NCBI RefSeq assembly: GCF_001661345.1
Contig: NW_017962917.1
Coordinates: 434,001 to 498,000, forward strand
Direction: 5' to 3'
Origin: Ascoidea rubescens DSM 1968
Taxonomy: Eukaryota; Ascomycota; Saccharomycetes; Ascoideales; Ascoideaceae
DNA: 64,000 nucleotides
The notes beneath the pieces were generated by a model. That model was not told where the DNA came from, searched no databases, and saw nothing but the letters and a program-made list of their open reading frames with translations. Below are positions 1 to 10,711 of this stretch, one piece after another (the stretch's first letter is position 1; each line of letters begins with the position of its first letter). Both the position numbers and the translations under genes were made by a program.

Positions 1-568
1 TAGAGTTGTCCTTCAAGTAACACACAGCTGCTTCTACAAACACAGATATCACAGCCAATACATTTCTTGGAGATAATAAAGAATACCCATCGCAAAATCA
101 ATAGCCAGCAGTGGGCGAGTAGATGCCTTCGTGCCTTAGTGCCCTAAACACCTCGATAAAGTTTCGTGGAAAAGTTCTACAAACTGCCTTGTGCAATTCT
201 CCAAGATGAGGAAGAAGTAGCATTTTGTATTTTACCAAATCTTCCCCAGCCCTCACTCAACAATTTGGTGTTTCAAATACCATGGTCCATGGCCCATTTT
301 TTGCTTTAATTTAAGTGTATTCATTGTAATAAAAAAAGCGTAAACAACTTAAACAACTTAAACAACTTGAATAAAATTACTTTTTCAACTCAAGAATTCA
401 ATCCACTCAAGGACTCAATCAGCCTCTTTAATACAGCAAAACTGTTAGCAAAAGTTGATTTTAATATTCTTTAAAGTCAATTATCTTTTATACATAAATA
501 TCTCCTTTGATAGATGGTATACTCCACTATATCAAACAATACTGATAATTAACAACTACTCCAATAAA
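1..568. promoter_or_regulatory. Upstream region of TPO5
   Basis: No coding region is supported here. The first 250 bases are less A+T-rich than the rest. Positions 341-369 hold about three tandem copies of a 9-base unit (TAAACAACT). The last 150 bases form an A+T-rich leader in front of the TPO5 ATG. The upstream neighbour lies outside the window. Confidence 0.5.
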
Positions 569-2941
569 ATGCCAAAATATACTGTTCTACAGCAAAATAT
601 TGATGAAAATAATAATTCAAATAATAATTCAAATAGCAATATAGATAACACCTTAAATAATACTTTAAATAATAACAATATAAATGATAATAATATAGAA
701 AACCCTTTTATATCACCAAGGTCTTCTCTATCCTCTATTTTATCCTCTCGTTCTTTAAATACTCCCACTACTTCAAATAACAACAACAATAGCAGTAATA
801 ATGACAGTCATATAACTTCTCTACCTTTTACTGCACATCTAAACCAAGCTATAGTCGACACATTTTTTCTAACTGATGAACCACAACAAATTGAACACTT
901 TAATTATAAACAAGAATTGAATCGTAAATTAACTTTGCCTTCAATTTTAGGCCTAAGTTTTTCTGTCATGTCAATTCCTTTGGGTATATCAACAACAATG
1001 TATACAGGACTAATAGATGGTGGTGCTGTAACAATCTTTTACGGCTGGATAATTGTCTTTCTAATGTCTTTATGTGTTGCAATGTCCCTAGGTGAAATGT
1101 CCGGAAAATATCCTTCTGCTGGTGGAATTTATCATTGGTCTTATATTTTTGCAAATTCAAAATATAATCTAATAACATCCTTTTATTGCGGTTGGTTATT
1201 ATTAATAGGCAATTGGACAATGTGTGTATCAAATTTGTTTTCTGGTGCTCAATTCATTCTATCCATCTTTGGTATCATTGATACAACCTATCATCCTCAT
1301 TCATTAGTAACTTTATTTGTATTTTTTTTGTTAGTATTAATTTGTGCAATCATTAATCTAAAATTTTCAAAACATTTAGACAGGATTAATAAAGTCTGTA
1401 TTTACTGGACAATTTATACAGTTTTAATCATTGATATATTGTTAATGATATTTTCACCAAGATTTAATGACTTAAAATCAATTTTCACAAGCTTTGATTC
1501 ATCAAGATCAGGTTGGCCAGCACCCATCGCATTTATTATTGGATTTCAGCAAGGTGCATACACATTTCAAGGATTCAATTTAATCCCTTCAATGTCTGAT
1601 GAAGTTAAAGCCCCAGAAAAGAACATAACAAAGGGAATGATTTATTCTGTTATTATTGCAGGTTTGACGGGCATAATTTTCATAATCCCACTATTAACGA
1701 TCCTACCGGAATTAGCCTTGTTGTTAGATGAAGAGAGTAATATACTACCAATTGAGGTCATATTTAAGATTTCATCAAATTCTTTAATAGTTACATTGCT
1801 ATTTGTTATATTAATTTGTGGAACTATAATAATCGGTGGAATTGGAGTGTTTACAGTGGCATCAAGATCAGTCTATTCGTTATCAAGAGATAACGGGATT
1901 CCCTTCTCTAAATTTTGGAACCAAGTTTCGATAAATAATAACGAGAATGATGAAGAAGGAGATGGTGACTATAGTATAATTCCCAAAAATGGGATTTATT
2001 TAACTACTATTATATTGATAGCTAGTGGAATCTTTTCTTTGTTTTCTACATCGGCTTTCAATGCATTTATGGGTTCGGCTATAAATTGCCTAACAGTTTC
2101 AAATATTTTGCCAATATTATCGTCGATATTAAATAAACGAGTTAAGCTAAAAGGCAGTTATTTTCGATTAAGATCATTGGGATATATGATTAATGTTTTA
2201 TCGGTGTTTTGGTCTTTTTTTCTATTAATTGTATTGTCGTGTCCACCAAGGATCCCGGTTAATTTTATTACAATGAACTATACGAGTTTGATATTTGTTT
2301 TGACATTGATGTTTATAAGTTTGTTGTATGTTGTATATGGAAAGAACCATTTTCATGGGCCATTAGTAGATGGAAATGGAGATGCGGTTTCAGAAGATAG
2401 AAACAGGAGCATGAATATGGATAGAAACAGGTATAATTATATTCAATTGAATAATGGCAATGATAATAATTATATGAATCATAATAGAACACTAAGTATA
2501 CAAGAACTAGATACGATTCCAGATGATATAAGTGAACTATTTGCAAATTCCTGTATTGAAAACCAGGAGTTTATTAAAGGAAAGAGTGATTTGTTTAAGA
2601 AAAACAGAGATTACTCAGGGTCTGGAATCACTATATTAGATAGTGAAGATGAAGAAATCCAAGAAAACAATAAAAAAAATAAAGCTAAAGCCAAAGCTAA
2701 AAACAAAAATAGAAACAAAAATAGAAATAAAAATAGAAATAAAGATATTGAAAGTGAGAGTGAGAGTGAGAGTGATATATCATTTGACGAAGAATTTTAT
2801 GGAGGAAATGAGTTTGATATATTTAAAGACCGTCATAAGACAGGGATTTCTTTATTTTATGAAGATGATTTTATAAACGATAATAAAGATAACAAAGATA
2901 ATAAGGATAATGAAGAAGAATATATAAAAGTGGATATATAG
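569..2941 (+). CDS. TPO5: Tpo5-like polyamine transporter (APC superfamily)
   Basis: This encodes a 790-residue membrane transporter of the amino acid/polyamine/choline family. In S. cerevisiae Tpo5 excretes polyamines and sits in secretory-pathway membranes. The ATG at 569 was chosen because the protein then begins MPKYTVLQQN, close to the MPEYTLLADN start I recall for yeast Tpo5; upstream in-frame codons contain no ATG. The core has about 12 hydrophobic segments (roughly residues 120-620). Family-like stretches include INKVCIYWTIY, FIIGFQQGAYTFQGF and SDEVKAPEKNITKGM. The N-terminal ~100 residues are Asn/Ser-rich. The C-terminal ~170 residues are a hydrophilic tail with Lys/Asn repeats (from about 2690), a run of Ser-Glu repeats (2752-2775) and an acidic end, making it longer than the 618-residue yeast protein. 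YJU2 follows on the same strand. Substrate range is inferred from the family. Confidence 0.85.
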   Translation: MPKYTVLQQNIDENNNSNNNSNSNIDNTLNNTLNNNNINDNNIENPFISPRSSLSSILSSRSLNTPTTSNNNNNSSNNDSHITSLPFTAHLNQAIVDTFFLTDEPQQIEHFNYKQELNRKLTLPSILGLSFSVMSIPLGISTTMYTGLIDGGAVTIFYGWIIVFLMSLCVAMSLGEMSGKYPSAGGIYHWSYIFANSKYNLITSFYCGWLLLIGNWTMCVSNLFSGAQFILSIFGIIDTTYHPHSLVTLFVFFLLVLICAIINLKFSKHLDRINKVCIYWTIYTVLIIDILLMIFSPRFNDLKSIFTSFDSSRSGWPAPIAFIIGFQQGAYTFQGFNLIPSMSDEVKAPEKNITKGMIYSVIIAGLTGIIFIIPLLTILPELALLLDEESNILPIEVIFKISSNSLIVTLLFVILICGTIIIGGIGVFTVASRSVYSLSRDNGIPFSKFWNQVSINNNENDEEGDGDYSIIPKNGIYLTTIILIASGIFSLFSTSAFNAFMGSAINCLTVSNILPILSSILNKRVKLKGSYFRLRSLGYMINVLSVFWSFFLLIVLSCPPRIPVNFITMNYTSLIFVLTLMFISLLYVVYGKNHFHGPLVDGNGDAVSEDRNRSMNMDRNRYNYIQLNNGNDNNYMNHNRTLSIQELDTIPDDISELFANSCIENQEFIKGKSDLFKKNRDYSGSGITILDSEDEEIQENNKKNKAKAKAKNKNRNKNRNKNRNKDIESESESESDISFDEEFYGGNEFDIFKDRHKTGISLFYEDDFINDNKDNKDNKDNEEEYIKVDI
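2690..2776 (+). repeat. Coding tandem repeats in the TPO5 tail
   Basis: Short tandem repeats of AAAAATAGAAAC type give a Lys/Asn/Arg run. They are followed by GAGAGT repeats giving alternating Ser and Glu. Both lie in the hydrophilic C-terminal tail, where length change would be tolerated. Confidence 0.7.
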
Positions 2942-3108
2942 GAATAAATTAAAGTTTATAGATGGATCGGGGGGGATCCGTTTTGCTGGCGAGTGCTTAT
3001 GTAATGATTTTTTATGTTTTATTTTTTATTTTGTGCTGGATGACTTATTGTTGTTATCAATATGCTACTACTACTGTTAATAATAATACTAATAATACTA
3101 ATACTAAA

Positions 3109-3948
3109 ATGTCAGAACGTAAAAGTGTGCAGAAATATTATCCAAAGGACTTTAACCCAGATGAATTCAAGAATATAAGCAAGAAGTTGGGCAAGAAATT
3201 GAAAAACAACAACAGTAATGTTCAAACAGTTCGATTGATGGTGCCATTTACCATAAGTTGTTTAAAATGTTCTGAGTTTATTCACAAGGGGAAAAAGTTC
3301 AATGCTAAAAAACATGTTACAAATGAAAGATATTTAAACATCAAGATCTATCAGCTATGTATTAGATGTCCTCGATGTAATAATGAAATCAAGTACAAGA
3401 CAGATCCTAAAAGTGGTGATTATATAATGGAAGTGGGGGGCAAGAGAAATTATGTCCCACAGAACAACAAGACAGAGGTGTATAAAGATGAGACCTTGGA
3501 AGAAACATTGGATCGATTGGAGAAAGAAGAAAAAGAGGAAAACGAAAGACTCATGAGCAAAGAGAAGAACGGGATGAAAAACGACAGTGCAATTGAAAGA
3601 TTGGAAAACAAAATCAGAGAAAACGAAAAAAACCAGCGAGCACAGGAGGAGTTGAGCTCCATTTTGCAGCGGAACGCAGCGGCAGAGACGCAGCTTCAGG
3701 AAAGCAGCAAAAACAGCAAAAACAACACAATCAGCACTGGAGCCAGCAATGTGGGTGAGCAGTCGGAAAGGCTGGGAGAGCACGAGGACGAGCTTATCCG
3801 GGAGCTATTCCGGCAGCGCCAAAGCGGGCTTAGCATAATCGGCGGAACCGGCGCAGAGCCTGAGCAAGCAGAGCGAAGACGTGTGCGCAAAACCATCGTA
3901 CTCAAACGAAAGCGGGTTAACATGTTGGGCGTGCGGAAACGAACGTAG
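3109..3948 (+). CDS. YJU2: Yju2 splicing factor (CWC16 family)
   Basis: This encodes a 279-residue protein matching Yju2, a Prp19-associated spliceosome factor needed for the first catalytic step of splicing (S. cerevisiae protein: 278 residues). The ATG at 3109 gives MSERKSVQKYYPKDFNP, the expected family start. Two zinc-binding Cys pairs are visible: CLKC at about residues 50-53, and CIRCPRC at about 84-90. They are followed by the conserved YIMEVGGKRNYV stretch. The middle is a charged coiled coil rich in Glu/Lys, and the basic C-terminus ends in an Arg/Lys-rich stretch. The reading frame stays open upstream to an ATG at 2962, adding 49 mostly hydrophobic residues, but this start lies only 21 bases after the TPO5 stop and is unlike the family. 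Composition shifts to G+C-rich in the last ~300 bases, continuing into the CLA4 promoter. Confidence 0.9.
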   Translation: MSERKSVQKYYPKDFNPDEFKNISKKLGKKLKNNNSNVQTVRLMVPFTISCLKCSEFIHKGKKFNAKKHVTNERYLNIKIYQLCIRCPRCNNEIKYKTDPKSGDYIMEVGGKRNYVPQNNKTEVYKDETLEETLDRLEKEEKEENERLMSKEKNGMKNDSAIERLENKIRENEKNQRAQEELSSILQRNAAAETQLQESSKNSKNNTISTGASNVGEQSERLGEHEDELIRELFRQRQSGLSIIGGTGAEPEQAERRRVRKTIVLKRKRVNMLGVRKRT

Positions 3949-4574
3949 CCGCGGGCACACGCGGGCATGGACCATGGTAGCCAATGAACAACGATCCCGC
4001 CAAGGTGGTACAGAGATGCTAACCGCCCCTGGCACGTGTGATTGGCGTTTTGGTTTGAAGCGCGAATTTGGATTTGAGAAGGTGAAAAAAACCACAGAAG
4101 TGGGCTTCGATGTAAAGGCAGCAGAAGCAGCAGAAGCACCGACGACAGCAGAAGCAACAGCAAAGGCAGCAGTGGAAGAAGAAAGGTCTGGCTAATCACT
4201 GCTCTCGTCTTTTTTGTTTCTTTCCCTATTCCACTCTTCTTTTCCAGCTGCTATTACGCACTGTTGGAATAATCTTACTTCTGTCTCATACAATTTTTTT
4301 AATCTCATTTAAACTCTTTTTATTTTCACGTAAAACTTTCCATTCTCTCTTTATTTTACTTTTGTTCTATTTTATTTTATTTCAATCTCATTTACTTCTC
4401 ATTTAGAACTCATTTAGAACTCATTTAAAACTCATTTAAAACTCATTTAAAACTCATTTATTACTCATTTATTACTCATTTACTTCTCAACTTTTCATTT
4501 GCTTCTCATTTACATCTCATTGTTACTGATCTGTTATTATTCTCATTGCATTTTTCATTCTCTGCTGTTTCAAA
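3949..4574. promoter_or_regulatory. CLA4 upstream region with G+C-rich island
   Basis: The first ~100 bases are G+C-rich and hold a CACGTG E-box at 4033-4038, directly followed by an inverted CCAAT box (ATTGG, 4041-4045); a direct CCAAT lies at 3981-3985. Positions 4112-4180 carry a GCAGCAGAAGCA-type low-complexity tract. An ORF spans 3881-4195, but its composition is that of the island and it matches nothing I recognise. The rest is A+T-rich leader including an 11-base tandem repeat. Confidence 0.6.
4387..4485 (+). repeat. 11-base minisatellite, nine units
   Basis: Nine consecutive 11-base units of the form CTCATTT followed by four variable bases (ACTT, AGAA, AAAA or ATTA) run without interruption, then decay into partial units up to about 4530. 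The array lies within 200 bases of the CLA4 ATG, so it is probably in the promoter or 5' leader. Confidence 0.9.
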
Positions 4575-7500
4575 ATGAATTATGATTACGATAAATCGTT
4601 TCTTTCAATGAAACCACCAAATCCTTCCAATTCTTCTCTGGTTACTTATTCTCCAACTTTAGACCCTAAAAGAGGTTATGTTGCTCCTCCTGACTACCAC
4701 CTATCTTCTGCTTCCACTCTTTCTTTAGATTCAACGTCGATGTCCATGTCCCATTCAAATTCAATCTACTCTTCTTCCCATCCTTCTTCCAATTCAATTA
4801 GACCAGCCCCCAAGCCTCCATCCAATAATAATACAATCCCGGATTCATTCTCCAATTCGACCTTAAATTCCACTTTAAATCTTTCTCATTCTCACTCTGC
4901 TTCTTCCTCTTCACTCTCAAATTCAAATTCAAACTCAAATTCAAATTCAAACTCGGATTCAAATTCAAAACAGAACTCCTACAATTCAACCACAACTACT
5001 TTCTCAAATATCATTTTAAAAAGCAACTCAAATTTAAAATTCACTCAAAACATCTCTTCTTCTTCAAATACAAACATCAATTCTACCTCGAATGACTCAA
5101 ATATAATAAACATCAACACAAATAACAATCTCGACTTATCTTTAGGTTCAATCGCCAATATGCCAATGACCCCAATAAATGCCCAAACAATAAATCTAAA
5201 ACCCCTAACCTCCTCCATAATCCACCAGGGCTATATCTATTTAAAAGAAGATGGTCTCCTTTTCGCTAAATGGTCAAAGAAATTCCTTATCCTCACCCGC
5301 AAAGACTTGATCTTTTACAAAATCACAAAAAATGCTTCAAACAATAGCATCATAAGCATAACCAACGTTTCAAACCCTGATCTAAACCACAACGATGGTA
5401 CAATCGATGGTATCGATTACTTCAATAACGACAATTTAATCCTATTTCAAATTAAAGTTTACCACCTCAAAAATATAATCAAATCAAATTCAAAACTGAA
5501 TTCAATTCAATTATTTTACGATTATCTTGTCAGCTCTGATCTGTTCTCAAACTCAAACAACAACTCCAACAATAACAACAACAACAACAATTTATCAATA
5601 GTCGAAAAATCACTTTTTTTCTCCTGTAAATCGGCCTCGGAAATTACCAAATGGCTTGACGTTCTTAAAAATGCAAACAAAAAACCCGAAATTACTCATA
5701 TACCCTCATCTCTTAATACGCCACCAATCCTATCAAAGAAATCAAATAACAATCTTAACAACTTTAACAACTTCAACAATACCCCAAACGCCAGCTCGAA
5801 CTCTTACTCTTACTCTAACCCTAACTCTAACGCTAATGCTAACGCCAACAATTCAAATTTAAATACTCCCAGAGGTATATCAACTCCTTCTCAAATCAAT
5901 GGCACCTATGAACCAAATAAATCTTCAATTGGTGTGTCTGGTCCAACTAACTTTACTCATAAAGTTCATGTCGGTTTTGATCCTGTCAGTGGAAAAATCA
6001 TTGGCCTCCCCGAAGTTTGGAAAAATTTATTAAAATCTTCAAAGATCACTGAAGAAGATCTATCAAATGATCCAACAGCTGTCATAGAAGCTCTAGAATT
6101 CTTCACTGATAATACTTCAGAAAATGAAAATGATCAAGAAAAGAATAACTTTCCCATTTCTAATAAATTATCAAATTTAAACATTTCTTCTTCTTCCTCT
6201 TCTCCCACTCCTGCTCCTTCTCCTCCTTCTCCTGCTCCTTCTCCATCTCAAGGCTTAAATAAAAAATTAGATGACTGGTCAAAACAATCTTCTCCAATTC
6301 AATCTCTTCGCTCTCAAAAATCAAAACAATCTATAAGTCAAATTGATGATTATACTCCCGTTAGAAAAGCACCTGCTCCTCCAACTAACAATTCAAATAC
6401 TCTACCAAATTTCTCTTCTCAAAGAAATTTAGCTCAAGGAAACTTGGTTCCAATGAGAAATGCTCCCGCCCCTCCTATTTCACAACAACAGCCAGCTTTG
6501 AAACTTCAAACTGATTTTTCAAAACAATCCCAAAAGAAAAAAGACTCTCAAAAAATTGATAGTGGTAGCTCAAAATATCCTTCCGCAAACTTAACTCCAA
6601 TTAGTCCTCTACAACTAAATAAATTCGCTTCTCCAACTTCTCAACCAATAAGAAAATTCTCTTCGGAAAGTGATAAATTAGTTAAAACAACTACTAATAA
6701 CAACGTCATCACTCTTCATAATAATAATAATAATAATTTTAATAATGATATCAAGATTAAACCGTTAAATTCTGCTAATCGTATCAGCGAAAAAAATAAA
6801 ATTGCTAATGTTAATAATAATAAAATTAGTTCTCAAAAGGGCCATCAACACCAAAAGGCTGCTACTGGTGATACTATTAAAGAATTGGCTCCACTTCCAA
6901 CTGAAAGCCATAGTAACATGAACAGCAAAAAAAAGAAATTAAGTAATGAAAAGAGAATGTCAACATTATCAGAAAAGGAAATTATGATAAAATTACGGTC
7001 AATTGTTCACAATACTGATCCAAAACCATATTTCCATATGATTGAAAAATTGGGTCAAGGTGCATCTGGTAGTGTTTATCTCGCCTCTTCTTTAAAAAGA
7101 AATGGTGTTAAAGTTGCAATCAAGCAAATGAATCTTGCAGAACAACAAAAGAAAGACTTAATTGTTAATGAAATTTTAGTTATGAAAAATTCTCATCATA
7201 AAAATATTGTTAATTATGTAGAAGCTTATTTAAGAGGAACATTCGAATTATGGGTTGTCATGGAATATATGGAAGGTGGTTCATTGACTGATATTATTGA
7301 AAAAAACCCCAAATTAACTGAGCCACAAATAGCCTCAATCTCATTAGAAACTATTAAAGGATTGAAATTTTTACATGAAAGACACATTATTCATCGTGAT
7401 ATCAAATCAGATAATATATTAATGGATATTAATTGCAATGTTAAAATTACTGATTTTGGGTATTGTGCTAAACTAACCCAACAAAAGAGTAAAAGAATAA

Positions 7501-7871
7501 CTATTGTTGGTACGCCTTATTGGATGGCACCTGAAGTTATTAAACAGAGACAATATGATGAAAAAGTTGATATTTGGTCATTAGGTATTATGATTATCGA
7601 AATGATTGAAGGTGAACCACCATATTTAGATGAGGATCATTTAAGAGCGTTGTATTTAATTGCTAAAAACGGTACGCCAAGATTAAAAAATCCCGTGGTT
7701 TTAAGTGATAGTATTAAACGATTTTTATCAATTTGTTTATGTGTTGACGTTCGTGGAAGGGCTACAGCTGAGGAATTATTAACGCAAAATTTCATTAAGA
7801 AAGCATGTCCTCTATCAGGGTTAGCTCCTTTATTAAATTTCAAAAGAAAGGAATTTCAAGGGGCCCGTTAA
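4575..7871 (+). CDS. CLA4: Cla4-type p21-activated kinase
   Basis: This encodes a 1098-residue PAK-family Ser/Thr kinase. Its domain order is the Cla4/Skm1 one rather than the Ste20 one. A PH domain (about 212-370) starts around GYIYLKEDGLLFAKWSKKF. A CRIB/p21-binding domain (about 455-510) has GPTNFTHKVHVGFDP, the Cdc42-binding motif. A kinase domain spans about 817-1085, with the Gly loop LGQGASGSV, VAIK lysine, HRDIKSDN catalytic loop, DFG, and GTPYWMAPE. Cla4 acts downstream of Cdc42 in polarity, septin assembly and mitotic exit. Linkers are Asn/Ser-rich, with PxAPxPP-like proline stretches between CRIB and kinase, making the protein longer than the 842-residue S. cerevisiae one. The PH domain contains an Asn-rich insert of about 40 residues. 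All catalytic residues are present. Confidence 0.92.
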   Translation: MNYDYDKSFLSMKPPNPSNSSLVTYSPTLDPKRGYVAPPDYHLSSASTLSLDSTSMSMSHSNSIYSSSHPSSNSIRPAPKPPSNNNTIPDSFSNSTLNSTLNLSHSHSASSSSLSNSNSNSNSNSNSDSNSKQNSYNSTTTTFSNIILKSNSNLKFTQNISSSSNTNINSTSNDSNIININTNNNLDLSLGSIANMPMTPINAQTINLKPLTSSIIHQGYIYLKEDGLLFAKWSKKFLILTRKDLIFYKITKNASNNSIISITNVSNPDLNHNDGTIDGIDYFNNDNLILFQIKVYHLKNIIKSNSKLNSIQLFYDYLVSSDLFSNSNNNSNNNNNNNNLSIVEKSLFFSCKSASEITKWLDVLKNANKKPEITHIPSSLNTPPILSKKSNNNLNNFNNFNNTPNASSNSYSYSNPNSNANANANNSNLNTPRGISTPSQINGTYEPNKSSIGVSGPTNFTHKVHVGFDPVSGKIIGLPEVWKNLLKSSKITEEDLSNDPTAVIEALEFFTDNTSENENDQEKNNFPISNKLSNLNISSSSSSPTPAPSPPSPAPSPSQGLNKKLDDWSKQSSPIQSLRSQKSKQSISQIDDYTPVRKAPAPPTNNSNTLPNFSSQRNLAQGNLVPMRNAPAPPISQQQPALKLQTDFSKQSQKKKDSQKIDSGSSKYPSANLTPISPLQLNKFASPTSQPIRKFSSESDKLVKTTTNNNVITLHNNNNNNFNNDIKIKPLNSANRISEKNKIANVNNNKISSQKGHQHQKAATGDTIKELAPLPTESHSNMNSKKKKLSNEKRMSTLSEKEIMIKLRSIVHNTDPKPYFHMIEKLGQGASGSVYLASSLKRNGVKVAIKQMNLAEQQKKDLIVNEILVMKNSHHKNIVNYVEAYLRGTFELWVVMEYMEGGSLTDIIEKNPKLTEPQIASISLETIKGLKFLHERHIIHRDIKSDNILMDINCNVKITDFGYCAKLTQQKSKRITIVGTPYWMAPEVIKQRQYDEKVDIWSLGIMIIEMIEGEPPYLDEDHLRALYLIAKNGTPRLKNPVVLSDSIKRFLSICLCVDVRGRATAEELLTQNFIKKACPLSGLAPLLNFKRKEFQGAR

Positions 7872-8151
7872 TCATTTATGGAATTTATTTCTTAGATTTA
7901 ACTTCTTTTTAAATTTTGAACTTTGAAATTGTTTTTTTTTCTCATATAATATTATGCAATTTATAAGTTTATGTCTGTGTTTGTGCTAAAATATTTAAGA
8001 TATTCCGAGATGTTCTAAGATTATTTTATTTTATTCAAATGTTTGAATTTTAAAGAGAGAAAAAAGCTGGAAAAAAATAAAAAACAAAAAAAATAAAAAA
8101 AATTATATCTATTTTAATTCTTTATTTTATTTTACTTTATGTGTTATTTTA

Positions 8152-8228
8152 CTTTTTTATTTTATTTTATTTTATTTTATTTTATTTTATTTTATTTTAT
8201 TTTATTTTATTTTATTTTATTTTATTTT
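8152..8228 (+). repeat. TTTTA pentanucleotide microsatellite
   Basis: About fifteen nearly perfect TTTTA units run from about 8152 to 8228, followed by TTTTG-type units to about 8250. Apparent ORFs across it (Phe/Tyr/Ile/Leu repeats) are products of the repeat and are not genes. Confidence 0.95.
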
Positions 8229-10219
8229 GTCTTGTTTTGTTTTGTTTTGCTTTATTACAATTTTTTTTGGTTTGTATCTGTGTTTGTGCTTTTTTTTACT
8301 TTATCTCAAATTATAAATCTAATTATACTTTTCAAGATACTATGTTTATTTTTTGTTGTTCACTTCTTTATTATCTAGGCATACAGATGCGATAATTAGT
8401 TAGAGGCTTACTATTTTTATTTTATGTTAACATTTACTTCTTTATAATTTAGTTTCACAATTTATTATTAAAATTAACATATAATATATAGCATGTTGAT
8501 ATATGAGATACACTTTTCACTGTGATACTTTTCAATTAGATCTCATTTCCATGAACACCAACTAATACTTGCCAATGTCTACCAATGTCTAGCACTAATA
8601 TACATAATACTAATTACATATATTTGCCATTAATTTTTACTGTTCTCGAGTTCTAGAAATCAAAATTCTGTTCAAAACAGAGCATGCGTTTATATGCACG
8701 TTTGGCAGCTGCACATACATTTAAATGGTACTGAATATGCACGGTCAATTTAGCCAAGGTCCCATCTTCATATTCACAAAGAAAAGTTTACTATGTTTCA
8801 AAATGGTTTTGAAGTCGCTTCGAGATTAAATTTGAGATTAGATTCCAATTGGAAAACTGGATTATTATAAAATTGTGAAAAAAAACAAGAACAAAATGAT
8901 CAAATGACAATGATGAGCCGGTTAATTCAGCAACCAATTAACAAAAATAAAATTAGTGGTTGTAGACAAAAAACTAAAAAGTAATAACTTAATATTTTAG
9001 ATTGGATTTTTTGATAGACTGTTAAATATCTTTAAGTGTTGTAGATAATTTTGGTTTAGAATCATTTCATTAAAATGTAGATAGCTGCAATCGTGAGAAC
9101 GACATTATTTCAGATGTTTTGGACAAAAAATTTGTTTAATTCAATAACATAATAGAAAATATATATTTTATTACAAACTCTATTTCCAAAAAGATTTATA
9201 AAGCATTCCCAAATTAAAGAAACATAAAATATTTAATTTCATTTCGACTTGAAGTGAAGTAATCAATTTGTTGAAATCTCTTTGAAATATCTTTCAATCC
9301 CAGAAAGTGATCAACTTCATCTTTATGGAAACACTATTCTTTATATTATCAGGCTGATGATTGCAATATTTTCTATATGGTTTAAAACTGTTTTCCGAAA
9401 ATTTCGATGTGGTTGGTTTAATTATGGTCTGTAATATTTGCTAAAAGTGTGGTCTGTTTTCGATGGCATCGTTTATCGACAGGAAGGAAATCAATTGGAA
9501 ATGTTGCAGATTGTTTTAAACTTCTTTGATGTTGCTTGGAAAAAAAGTTCCAACTAACCAATTGAGATCTTTCTCTATCATTATAATTCCTCAAGTGCTC
9601 ATTTTTATTTCTTAATGACAGGATAAACCAACAGGTTTGCATAACATTAAACAAACACAAAGTTTAACTGGTTTCAAATCTTTTTAGAGATTCTCAAAAC
9701 TATCATCATTTGATTGGGCCCTTTATGTAATTTTAAACAGTAATTGTTCATTATAGATTAATTAAATGGGAATTCTTCATTTAGTATTAATAATGGAACA
9801 TTAAAAGTAAATATAACATACATCAAATAAAATCCTTGATCAAGTTCTATTGAAATTCTACTTTTAATACCTAATAAATTATTATATTATTTTGCAATTC
9901 AGATAAGATATTTGGATTTACTAATTTTCTCTTATTTATGCTGATTTTCACTCATATTGGATGCTCAACACATTAGCTCAACGATTAATTTTTGAGTTCT
10001 CATTTTTCTAAGTTTGAAATTTGGTTTGGTGATTTATCAACTTTGGCTTTAATACTGTTTTACAGTTATTCTTTGCACAAAATTGCATAACTTTCATTTC
10101 CTAAGAGAGATATTGTAGGCAAATGGATTTTCCAGAAACGTTTATTGAAGAAATAATGCAAAGTAAAAGCTATATACTAAAGCACAAACCTATTAAAAGT
10201 ATAAAGGATGAGAAAAATG

Positions 10220-10711
10220 CTAAATTGCACTGAAACCACTTTTTCGATGAAATTCATCGAAATTCAATGATATAAAAATATATAACACTTCGTATTGGCC
10301 ACATTCATTCAACTCTATAGAGTTGTTAAAAAGGATAAATCTAGTCGGCAAGACAGAATCGCGCTCAATAATAGGAATTTTTTTGAGATTTACCCTGGAC
10401 AAAGTTCTCAATGTTTCAATGGTTATGACAGGTTTAAATTGAAATAGGAGCCTAGGATCCATTTTTTTTAAAAGGGAAACCCATGAAAAGCACTTTAGAG
10501 CTTGACCAATATGGTCATAAATAGAATAGAGATGGTGAAATTTATATATAATGAATTTAGATGTATAATTAAGATCGGCAACGATTATGGGCAAAACTTC
10601 CGTTAGAGTAGTAATGTTATTAATTGAATGCAATGACCTTTGGGAAGTCCTTACCTTACCATTCAAATAAAGAAATACCATTTCATTGAATTCAATAAAA
10701 GTTTTTTTCAT
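10220..10711 (-). CDS. Unidentified 163-codon ORF, possible relic
   Basis: An uninterrupted minus-strand frame from an ATG at 10711 encodes 163 residues beginning MKKTFIEFNEMVFLYLNG. I do not recognise it. Such a length is unlikely by chance in DNA this A+T-rich, and the composition (Ile/Leu/Phe-rich with charged residues) looks protein-like. No signal peptide, membrane segment or known motif is evident. Coding-like sequence seems to continue past its stop, so it may be what remains of a larger lost gene rather than a working small one. Confidence 0.25.
   Translation of the reverse strand: MKKTFIEFNEMVFLYLNGKVRTSQRSLHSINNITTLTEVLPIIVADLNYTSKFIIYKFHHLYSIYDHIGQALKCFSWVSLLKKMDPRLLFQFKPVITIETLRTLSRVNLKKIPIIERDSVLPTRFILFNNSIELNECGQYEVLYIFISLNFDEFHRKSGFSAI

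Noticed and set aside
3061-3110. TACTAAT motifs just before the YJU2 ATG, suggesting an intron joining an upstream exon
   Set aside because: No convincing donor precedes them and no acceptor AG lies between them and the ATG; the protein already has the expected family N-terminus at 3109.
3881-4195. 104-codon frame overlapping the YJU2 3' end
   Set aside because: It reflects the local G+C-rich island and a GCAGAAGCA tract, giving Ala/Glu repeats; it overlaps YJU2 and contains no recognisable domain.
8139-8395. Two overlapping ~80-codon frames rich in Phe/Tyr/Leu
   Set aside because: They are translations of the TTTTA microsatellite.
9389-9400. TGTTTTCCGAAA in the gene-poor block, like the core of a budding-yeast point-centromere CDEIII element
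   Set aside because: No CACRTG (CDEI) lies at the right distance and the adjoining ~90 bases are not exceptionally A+T-rich, so a point centromere is not supported.
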